The translations under genes and the position numbers were made by a program. From Salinivirga sp964413185 (GTDB taxonomy: Bacteria; Bacteroidota; Bacteroidia; Bacteroidales; Salinivirgaceae): DNA of 64,000 bases. The notes beneath the pieces are model-generated. The model was not told the origin of the DNA, did no database searches, and saw only the letters and a program-made list of their open reading frames with translations. The stretch lies in assembly GCA_964413185.1 (NCBI GenBank), contig CAYPSX010000001.1, forward strand, positions 10,537-74,536. Reading direction: 5' to 3'. Below, piece by piece: positions 43,239-50,249 of the stretch. The number at the start of each line of letters is the position of its first letter. The first letter of the stretch is position 1.

Positions 43239-44399
43239 ATGGAATCTATCCAAGGTCAACGACCAGCCCCAAAAATAAATGACGGTTCATTTTATAATTT
43301 TCAAAATCCTAAGTTTTTATCGGCTCATGCTATTGGCTTCTTTTTAAGGAATTTAAGCCTGACAAAAACTTATATTCGAATAATGCGACAGCAATATAAA
43401 GCGCATTTGTTACGTAAAAAACATAGTGAAAATGGGTTGAAGGTTCCTCCTATATTAATGCTGACAATTACTGCAAAGTGTAATCTCAATTGCACTGGTT
43501 GTTATCAAAAGTCAATTGATCACGAAAAGCATAAGGAGTTAACAGACGAGAAAATAACCTCCATTTTGCAAGAAGCCAGGGAGTTGGGAACTACATTCGT
43601 TTTTATCCTGGGAGGAGAACCTTTCATGCGCGATTTAATCAGCCTTACAAAACCATTCGGCGATATGACTTTTCTTGTGTACACCAATGGTACCCTGCTC
43701 AATAGTGATGTTATAAACCAAATAAAAAAACAACCTCAGATAATTCCTTTAATTAGCCTCGAAGGAGAAAAAGAAACAGAAAACAGGCGAGGAGCGGGGG
43801 TATACCAAAATGCACTTGAAGTATTTCGCCAACTTAAAAAGCGAAAAATTTTCTTTGGTCTGTCGGTTACTGTTACACGAAATAACTTCAGGGAGGTTTG
43901 CAATAACGAGTACATTAAAGAAATGGTAAAAAGAGGAAATAAAGTATTCTCCTTTTTCGAGTATTTGCCTTTCAAGGAAAGTACAAGTGAAATGACCTTA
44001 ACTGAGGAACAAAAACGCCTTTATTTTGATTTTATTTACAATTTCAGAAAAAAACATAATCAATTGATATTAAGTTCTGCGATTGAGCAATTTCATGGTG
44101 GCTGCATGGGAGCGGGCAATGGCCTGTTTCACATTAATTACAATGGTCAGGTAGAACCCTGTCCATTTGCGCCGTTTTCTGATATTTCTATACATAACCA
44201 CTCTTTTAAACAATGTCTTGAATCCCCCTTATTCAAAAAAATACAAAAAAATCATATGTGGCTTGAAAACCGTAAAAAATGTCACAGTTGTACTTTATTT
44301 TACAATAGAGATATTATTAAAAGATTTGAAATTGAAGGCATGGCGGAAGTCCAAAGTAAAGAGGTTTCAAGTTTAAAAGAGGTAGAAGTACGCAAATAA
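43239..44399 (+). CDS. Radical SAM protein with C-terminal SPASM-like cysteines
   Basis: 386-residue radical SAM enzyme. The cluster motif CNLNCTGC (CxxxCxxC) is in LTITAKCNLNCTGCYQKS at about residue 85; ILGGEPFMR is the GGE motif and VYTNGTLL a strand signature. The C-terminal third has CMGAGNGLFHINYNGQVEPC and a later CHSC, in the position of an auxiliary-cluster (SPASM/twitch) domain. About 75 residues precede the radical domain. The substrate is unknown; relatives modify peptides, assemble cofactors or are uncharacterised. The ATG at 43239 is preferred over the in-frame TTG at 43221. The thiamine-binding gene follows after 33 bases. Confidence 0.85.
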   Translation: MESIQGQRPAPKINDGSFYNFQNPKFLSAHAIGFFLRNLSLTKTYIRIMRQQYKAHLLRKKHSENGLKVPPILMLTITAKCNLNCTGCYQKSIDHEKHKELTDEKITSILQEARELGTTFVFILGGEPFMRDLISLTKPFGDMTFLVYTNGTLLNSDVINQIKKQPQIIPLISLEGEKETENRRGAGVYQNALEVFRQLKKRKIFFGLSVTVTRNNFREVCNNEYIKEMVKRGNKVFSFFEYLPFKESTSEMTLTEEQKRLYFDFIYNFRKKHNQLILSSAIEQFHGGCMGAGNGLFHINYNGQVEPCPFAPFSDISIHNHSFKQCLESPLFKKIQKNHMWLENRKKCHSCTLFYNRDIIKRFEIEGMAEVQSKEVSSLKEVEVRK

Positions 44400-44432
44400 T
44401 AAAAATTTTTCAGCTACAAAGCAATATTAGAT

Positions 44433-44717
44433 ATGAAACAAATTAATGCAGCCATCCAGGTTCTCCCACAAGGCGTTGATGATGTTTATGCAGTGGTCGA
44501 TTCAGCCATTGCTGTTATTGCCCAAAGCGGCGTTAAATATCGTGTTTGCCCGTTTGAAACAGTAATTGAAACCGACTGGAAAAATGCTATGCAAATTATT
44601 GAAGATGTAAAAAATGAAGTGCTGAAAAAGGCTCCCTCAACACTTATCAACTTAAAGCTGCAAGCTGCTGCTGAAAAAGATGTAAGCATTGAGGAAAAGA
44701 CCGGTAAGTATGATTAG
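44433..44717 (+). CDS. Thiamine-binding protein, MTH1187/YkoF family
   Basis: 94-residue MTH1187/YkoF-like (former DUF77) protein, a ferredoxin-like fold that binds thiamine or its pyrimidine in characterised members. INAAIQVLPQG at the N-terminus and YRVCPFETVIETDW in the middle are the family blocks. It lies 33 bases downstream of the radical SAM gene and is probably co-transcribed with it. Its last four bases overlap the opposite-strand T9SS-domain remnant. No thi genes or TPP riboswitch are nearby. Confidence 0.82.
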   Translation: MKQINAAIQVLPQGVDDVYAVVDSAIAVIAQSGVKYRVCPFETVIETDWKNAMQIIEDVKNEVLKKAPSTLINLKLQAAAEKDVSIEEKTGKYD

Positions 44718-45020
44718 TGCTTTAAAATAGATTGACTAAAACGGCTCTGATTGTTTTGCAATTCAACAATAAAAAAAGCAGCATTTTCTTTAAGTTTTGC
44801 TTCATATTTAAACCCGCACTCATAATTTCTTTGTTGAGGTTTTATTTGCGATGAAAAAACTTTTTTGCCGGCAGAATCATAAATATTCAAGTTAGTTGCG
44901 GTTTCCGGCGGGTTGGGTAGCTGAATATGAATTTTGTCGCGAAATGGCACCGGAGCTGTAGATTTTATGCATTTGGAGAGTGATGGCTTTACCCTGAAAG
45001 AGGAGTTTTTGTAAAAGTCA
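44714..45020 (-). pseudogene. Remnant T9SS C-terminal sorting domain without cargo
   Basis: Open frame that translates into a recognisable but worn type A T9SS sorting domain: APVPFRDKIHIQLPNPPE, NLNIYDSAGKKVFSSQ and a final LKH, in place of the usual NPF-D and terminal Lys-Lys strand. No ATG and no signal peptide precede it; an in-frame stop lies just upstream and the only start in frame is a GTG at 44950, inside the domain. The upstream edge runs into the ilvE terminator. It is best read as the 3' end of a deleted secreted-protein gene. A very small functional protein is less likely. Confidence 0.7.
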
Positions 45021-45054
45021 AAAAAAAGAGGGTTAGGAAAACCAACCCTCTTTT
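45021..45054 (-). terminator. Terminator after ilvE
   Basis: GAGGGTT (45028-45034) pairs with AACCCTC (45044-45050) around a 9-base loop. The minus strand has seven T after the stem, the plus strand four, so it mainly ends ilvE transcription. Confidence 0.78.
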
Positions 45055-45070
45055 CAATAATAGTGTTTTT

Positions 45071-46090
45071 TTATTCAATAATTGTAACCCAACCATGCGG
45101 ATCTTCTTTGTCGCCATATTGAATTGCGCGTAATTCGTTGTAAAGTTTTTGGCTTACGGGGCCAACATTTCCGTCTTTTGAATATACATATTCGTGTTTT
45201 TCGTTGCGGTCTACAATTTTTCCGATAGGTGAAATTACGGCTGCTGTACCACATGCGCCGCACTCTTCAAAAGTTGAAAGTTCTTCAACGGGAATTGGAC
45301 GCCTTTCTGCTTTCAGTCCCATATCTTCAGCCAACTGTATTAAGCACTTATTGGTTATCGAAGGCAGAATTGAACTTGATTTGGGTGTTACGTAAGTATT
45401 GTCTTTGATGGCAAAAAAGTTGGCCGGGCCACATTCATCGATATATTTTTTCTCTTTGGCATCAAGGTACAGTGCTGCTGCATATCCCTCATCGTGGGCA
45501 CGCACACCTGACCTGAGTGATGCAGCATAATTACCACCAACTTTCAGTGTGCCGGTTCCAAGTGGCGCTGCACGGTCGGCATCGCGTACAATTTGCACAC
45601 TTACCGGTTTAAAACCTTCTTTGAAATAGGGTCCAACAGGCATTACAAAAATGGCGAAAGTGTATTCCGATGAGGGTTTTACTCCCACCTGAGCGCCTGA
45701 ACCGAATAATACCGGCCTAATGTATAGTGAAGCTTCTGTTTCTCTCGGGGGCACATAATCTTTATTAAGTTCAATTACTTTAAAAAGCATTTCTTTGAAT
45801 AGCTTTTCAGGAACCTTGGCCATCATTATTCCTTCTGCGGAGTTGGTGAGTCGTTTAAAGTTTTCATCCCAACGGAAGAGGCGGATTTTATTGTCTCTTC
45901 CGCGAAAAGCTTTCATACCTTCAAAAGCTTGTTGCCCGTAATGTAAACCCGATGCGGCTATGCTTACATTGAGCATGTCGCTTTCACTTACTTCAATGTC
46001 GCTCCATTTTCCATCTTTATAATATGCACGCACATTGTAATCGGTTTTATAATAACCAAATCCGAGTTTGCTCCAATCTATATTTTTCAT
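45071..46090 (-). CDS. ilvE: Branched-chain amino acid aminotransferase
   Basis: 339-residue fold-type IV PLP enzyme transferring the amino group between Leu/Ile/Val and 2-oxoglutarate. The PLP lysine is in TGTLKVGGNYAASL; YIRPVLFGSGAQVGV and DECGPANFFAI are class IV signatures, and EECGACGTAAVISPIG is the C-terminal cofactor-phosphate region of the long (type II) BCAT group. Monocistronic: a promoter lies at 46123-46153 and a terminator directly downstream. Confidence 0.94.
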   Translation of the reverse strand: MKNIDWSKLGFGYYKTDYNVRAYYKDGKWSDIEVSESDMLNVSIAASGLHYGQQAFEGMKAFRGRDNKIRLFRWDENFKRLTNSAEGIMMAKVPEKLFKEMLFKVIELNKDYVPPRETEASLYIRPVLFGSGAQVGVKPSSEYTFAIFVMPVGPYFKEGFKPVSVQIVRDADRAAPLGTGTLKVGGNYAASLRSGVRAHDEGYAAALYLDAKEKKYIDECGPANFFAIKDNTYVTPKSSSILPSITNKCLIQLAEDMGLKAERRPIPVEELSTFEECGACGTAAVISPIGKIVDRNEKHEYVYSKDGNVGPVSQKLYNELRAIQYGDKEDPHGWVTIIE

Positions 46091-46122
46091 AATTTTTTTG
46101 TTTTATTTTATAACATTTCTCG

Positions 46123-46153
46123 CAAATGTAATCAAAAAGGGTGAATTTTGCAA
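46123..46153 (-). promoter_or_regulatory. Promoter of ilvE
   Basis: On the minus strand TTG (46151-46153), a 20-base spacer and TACATTTG (46123-46130, exact TAnnTTTG). The leader would be about 27 bases. Confidence 0.52.
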
Positions 46154-46313
46154 TGACACTTTTATAGGATATTCCATGTTTGAGAACATTGATTAAGCTT
46201 GTTTAATTAAAACACAATTTCATTGATAATAAGCACTATAATTAATTTTAGCTTGTAAAAAAACGAGCTTTGGGGGGGTAATAGAAGCAAACCATTTGTA
46301 TTCGGGCTCTGCT

Positions 46314-46342
46314 AAAAAAAAAGCAGGATACGCATCCTGCTT
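46314..46342 (-). terminator. Terminator after the universal stress protein gene
   Basis: Perfect 9-base stem AAGCAGGAT/ATCCTGCTT (46321-46329, 46334-46342) with a 4-base loop, followed on the minus strand by nine T. It closes the kinase-cyclase-stress protein run. Confidence 0.8.
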
Positions 46343-46377
46343 ATGTATTTTATGCTAAAATATTTTGAATTCGGATA

Positions 46378-47220
46378 TTAAATAAAGCTGGAATATTTCG
46401 ATAAATCTGCCCTTGGGGGAATACACATAACAGGTGTGTCAAATGATTCGTTATTTTTTCCACCCAGCCATTTCAAATAATATTTTGCTGTCATCATGAT
46501 AATATCGGCTTCAATGATTTGGCCAAATTTGAATATGGCGTCTTTAAAATGTTCTTTCTTTTTGGCGGTTTTTACACCGTAAACGATTTTTTGTTTATCG
46601 AGCATTTTTTTAGTGAAATACACATTATTTGCCAGTTCTTTTTTTCTGTACTCGTCTGTTAGGAAGGGCTTCATCAAGTTGATGTTGCATCGGTAGTAAT
46701 TGGCCATGTAAATAATCCAGGCGAGTGATTCGCGGTAACGCCTGTCGTCATCAATAGGCACAACAATTTCTTTGTAATAATCGTGGGCGGGTGGTTGTTC
46801 AACAATAACAAATGGAATAAAGGCACCTTTCAGAATTTTAAGAAAATCTCTTACACTCAAGGTGTTTTTATTTCCCTCCACCGCACGGAACATCACCATC
46901 AGGTTGGCATTTACTGTGTGAATTACTTCTGTGGCAATTTGTTTGGCCTTACCCTGGCGCACAAAAGCCCGGCATTCCAGTCCAAAATCCTGGCTTATTT
47001 TTTCTGCTTTTGCAGTAAGATCCTTTTCAATTTTGGCAAGCTCTTCATCGCTTAGTTTTTTGCTTCTATTTCCAAATATCCCACCTCTAATATTATTGAG
47101 ATATAAAAGTGCGATACCGTTATTTACAACCTTGGCAAGCTGTACAGCATGCTTGAGGGCTATTTCTGAACCTTCTGAAAAATCCCACGGTATTACTATG
47201 TATTTCTTTTTTGCATTCAT
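46378..47220 (-). CDS. Universal stress protein, tandem UspA domains
   Basis: 280-residue protein with two UspA-like domains. The first begins IVIPWDFSEGSEIALKHAVQ and is complete to about residue 145; the second begins EIVVPIDDDRRYRESLAW. The ATP-binding G-2x-G-9x-G(S/T) pattern of ATP-binding Usp proteins is not clear in either half, so nucleotide binding is uncertain. It is the last gene of a run after the cyclase (47-base gap) and has a strong terminator. A role in stress response downstream of the kinase or cyclase is inference from position. Confidence 0.85.
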   Translation of the reverse strand: MNAKKKYIVIPWDFSEGSEIALKHAVQLAKVVNNGIALLYLNNIRGGIFGNRSKKLSDEELAKIEKDLTAKAEKISQDFGLECRAFVRQGKAKQIATEVIHTVNANLMVMFRAVEGNKNTLSVRDFLKILKGAFIPFVIVEQPPAHDYYKEIVVPIDDDRRYRESLAWIIYMANYYRCNINLMKPFLTDEYRKKELANNVYFTKKMLDKQKIVYGVKTAKKKEHFKDAIFKFGQIIEADIIMMTAKYYLKWLGGKNNESFDTPVMCIPPRADLSKYSSFI

Positions 47221-47268
47221 AGAATTCGCATTTCTAATGGGTAAATCTACGACTTTTTTTCAAAATAT

Positions 47269-49041
47269 CTATTTTTTTAATTGTTTACGAATGTTTTCGA
47301 GCTGCTTTTTTTTGTTAACATCACGTAGTTTCTTAGCAGTGTCGGTAAAATATTGATGACTGCCAATAAATTTTATTTGAATTTGGTTCCATTTGTCGTA
47401 GTCATCTTCAATAAAATTGAATTCTACAAGTTCCTTGAACAATGTTTCAGATACCGGAATAAAATCGGCCCGGCCAAGGTAATCCAGATCGGCATCGCAA
47501 ATAATTTTTTCGATTTTATTCTTCGGATTAGGAGGTAATTTTGTTGCATAAATAAGATCTTCAACAGCCTCAATTTGTTTTTCGCTATAATGGAATCGAG
47601 GCAACATCTCACGGGCTATTTTAATTCCGAGCAATTCGTGGTCTTTGTAGCCACGTGTAAAACCGCTATCGTGAAACAATGCTGCCGTTTTTAAAATAAG
47701 CATATCGTGTTCGGAAATTTCTTCTTGTCTTCCAATAAGCTCTACTTGTGTAACTACATCTATGGTGTGTTTGATATTGTGATAATAAAGATTTGATGGA
47801 AGTTTTCTTTCAAGCAGGTCCATCACTTCCTCTTCAAGATCGTCGAAGCGAATGAAGGCGAGTTTGGTGTAAAAGTCTTTATTGGGTGTAAGTTCTAGCT
47901 TGGGTTCGGAAAGATTGGGACGGAAGTTTTCAATGAAATACATATCTACATCGCCGCGGTATTTTACGGGCATGCGTCCGTGATAATTGCACAGGAAGTA
48001 GTCGCGAATAAGTTCGTATGTATTTCCGCTTATATTGATTTTTCCTATTTCTCCGGATGATTCCATGCGGCTGGCTATATTCACGGTTTCGCCCCAAATA
48101 TCGTACGATTGCTTTTTGAATCCGTCTTTTCCGGCGAAAACAGGGCCGGTATGAATACCAATTCTTAATCCCCAAATACGATTCTTTGTATCAGGATACT
48201 TGGTTTTAAGTTCGTTGATGTATTTTTGCATTTCTACGGCTGCAAGAACTACTTCAATGGGGTTGGTGCGATTTTTCTTTGGTATGCCGCCTGCACACAT
48301 GTAGGTGTCGCCAACGGTTTTTATTTTTTGAATGTTGTATTTTTTAACCGTCTGGTCGAATTTAAAAAAGAATTTATCCAGGTCATCGACCAGTTTGTCG
48401 GGATTGTCTTTCGAAGTAAGCTTGCTAAAGCCTGATACATCGGAGAAAAGTACGGTAACCATTTTGTACCGTTTCGATTTTCCGTGTGCTTTGAGCTGTT
48501 CAGCCTCTTCTTTTGGAAGTCTTTCGGCTAGTTTTTCTTCGTAGGACTGCCGTTGCTCAATCATTCGTTCGGTGGTATTTTGCAGGCGCAATTCCAGATC
48601 GAGCCGCTCAACGGAAAAGCGGTATTTGAAATACCGAACAATGGTCCAGATTATTGAAAGCAGTGTTAGTACGGCAAAAACCCAAAACCAGGGCGTTGGT
48701 AGTTCACGGCTTGATATTCGAATTTTTTCTTCTTTTATGGAGCCGTTGGCAAAACGTATGAATAATTTATGCTCAGCCGGCGCTGCTGTGGAGAAACGGA
48801 TTATCCCGTTCCGGGTTTTGTGCCACACGGTATCATTATCGAAATGATACATGGCGTTATGAGGTATGCCGATTTCCAACAATAAGCTATCGCTTTCCAG
48901 TATCTCAATTTCACTTGAAGAGCTTCCTGTAACGAAAATTTTATACTGGTCATTGCCCGTGGTTGTTCCAACCAGCGCCAGTATAAAAACCCATATTGCT
49001 GTAATCTTTTTCACTTTAATCCGGGAATTTAAGACGAACAT
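47269..49041 (-). CDS. Class III adenylate cyclase fused to HD phosphohydrolase domain
   Basis: 590-residue membrane protein. An N-terminal hydrophobic segment (ITAIWVFILALVGTTTG) and ~90 extracytoplasmic residues with a beta-rich domain precede a membrane helix (FWVFAVLTLLSIIWTIV) and a coiled-coil linker. The class III cyclase domain (about 195-375) has both metal Asp (TVLFSDVSGFSKL and KIKTVGDTYM), the adenine-selecting Lys and Asp (KIKTVGD, SYDIWGETVNIASRME) and the transition-state Asn/Arg, so cAMP is the predicted product. The C-terminal ~190 residues hold an HD domain: YHNIKHTIDVV, ALFHDSGF, ICDADLDYLGR. Whether the HD part degrades the product or another nucleotide is unknown. It follows the kinase gene by 15 bases. 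Confidence 0.88.
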   Translation of the reverse strand: MFVLNSRIKVKKITAIWVFILALVGTTTGNDQYKIFVTGSSSSEIEILESDSLLLEIGIPHNAMYHFDNDTVWHKTRNGIIRFSTAAPAEHKLFIRFANGSIKEEKIRISSRELPTPWFWVFAVLTLLSIIWTIVRYFKYRFSVERLDLELRLQNTTERMIEQRQSYEEKLAERLPKEEAEQLKAHGKSKRYKMVTVLFSDVSGFSKLTSKDNPDKLVDDLDKFFFKFDQTVKKYNIQKIKTVGDTYMCAGGIPKKNRTNPIEVVLAAVEMQKYINELKTKYPDTKNRIWGLRIGIHTGPVFAGKDGFKKQSYDIWGETVNIASRMESSGEIGKINISGNTYELIRDYFLCNYHGRMPVKYRGDVDMYFIENFRPNLSEPKLELTPNKDFYTKLAFIRFDDLEEEVMDLLERKLPSNLYYHNIKHTIDVVTQVELIGRQEEISEHDMLILKTAALFHDSGFTRGYKDHELLGIKIAREMLPRFHYSEKQIEAVEDLIYATKLPPNPKNKIEKIICDADLDYLGRADFIPVSETLFKELVEFNFIEDDYDKWNQIQIKFIGSHQYFTDTAKKLRDVNKKKQLENIRKQLKK

Positions 49042-49056
49042 TACAAAAACCCAAAT

Positions 49057-50226
49057 TTATTTGGTTTTTTGCTCTTTTTTCAATGCAATACGTATAGTCG
49101 TTCCTTTTTCCGGTTCCGACCATTTGACAAATATTTTGCCTTTGTGATACTGATTAATGATACGTTTACTTAGCGACAATCCAAGTCCCCAACCGCGTTG
49201 CTTGGTAGTAATGCCGGGTTGAAATATGCGTTTTTGCTTGCGGCGCGGTATACCTTTTCCGTTATCTGTAATATCAATTACAATGTGTTTCTTTTCGTCT
49301 TCAACAACAATTTCTATCAATCCTTTTCCCGGAAGGGCATCAACCGCATTGCGCAGTACATTTTCAATTACCCACGTAAATAATGCTTTGTTCAGGGGAA
49401 CTTCATAAGTTTTGTCTATTTTACGTGTGTAATTGATTTTGATGCTGTTTGATGTACGTCTTTCCATGTATTTTACGGAATCCTGAATAACCGGATGAAG
49501 GCTGACGGGTTTTAATATCGGATGTGCACCTACTTTTGAAAATCGTTCCACAATTGTTTCGAGACGGCTGAGGTCTTGCTGCATTTCTCCGGCATATTCG
49601 TGGCATTTTTGTTCTGCTTTCATGAGTTCTACCCAGGCAATAAGCGAAGAAATTGGTGTGCCCAGTTGGTGGGCTGTTTCTTTCGACATACCAACCCATA
49701 CGCGATTTTGTTCTGCGCGCCTTGAAGAACTAAACGCCATGTAGGCCATGAGCATAAACAATCCAAAAATGGCGAGCTGCACAAAAGGAAACCAAAAGAG
49801 CATATTTAGCAGCGTGCTGTCATCGTAGTAAACCCGGCGTTCTATTTTACCGCCGAGCAAATCAATGATAACCGGGTCGTGCGTTTTTTTCATATCTGCC
49901 AGGCGCCGCCTGATATAGGTTGAATCGTCTACGCGGTTGGGGTTCAGGTTTTTATGCGAAATAATGCTGTCGTTTTCATCGGTGAGAATAACCGGAATAT
50001 TTTCATTTTTGGTGATTACTTCTGAAACGAATGTTAAATCTTCGTTGATGTTTGTGGTTTGAGCAAAGCGCCGGGTGGCCTCTGCATATAGCTCTACTCT
50101 TTCGCGTTCTTGTTCCGATAGTTTATCCACAAGATAGTTGGAGTACCATAGACTCAAGATACTGATTAGTATGGCTGCGCTAATGATTCCTATTTTATAA
50201 CTGCGTTTATGTGTGTAAATGTTCAT
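49057..50226 (-). CDS. Sensor histidine kinase, two membrane helices
   Basis: 389-residue histidine kinase. Helix 1 is IGIISAAILISILSLWYSNY and helix 2 FPFVQLAIFGLFMLMAYMAF, enclosing a periplasmic sensor of about 115 residues. The phosphorylated His is in SKETAHQLGTPISSLIAW; the catalytic domain shows the N box VIENVLRNAVDAL, G1 DITDNGKGIP and G2 GWGLGLSLSKRI. No response regulator is next to it. It sits 23 bases after the AsmA gene and 15 before the cyclase gene, so it is likely co-transcribed with both. Confidence 0.92.
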   Translation of the reverse strand: MNIYTHKRSYKIGIISAAILISILSLWYSNYLVDKLSEQERERVELYAEATRRFAQTTNINEDLTFVSEVITKNENIPVILTDENDSIISHKNLNPNRVDDSTYIRRRLADMKKTHDPVIIDLLGGKIERRVYYDDSTLLNMLFWFPFVQLAIFGLFMLMAYMAFSSSRRAEQNRVWVGMSKETAHQLGTPISSLIAWVELMKAEQKCHEYAGEMQQDLSRLETIVERFSKVGAHPILKPVSLHPVIQDSVKYMERRTSNSIKINYTRKIDKTYEVPLNKALFTWVIENVLRNAVDALPGKGLIEIVVEDEKKHIVIDITDNGKGIPRRKQKRIFQPGITTKQRGWGLGLSLSKRIINQYHKGKIFVKWSEPEKGTTIRIALKKEQKTK

Positions 50227-50249
50227 CCGTTTGTTTATTTTTGACTGGT

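Noticed and set aside
46265..46282. G-run (seven G) near 46272 as a possible regulatory or sequencing artefact signal
   Set aside because: It lies in non-coding sequence and no frame depends on it; nothing further supports a function.
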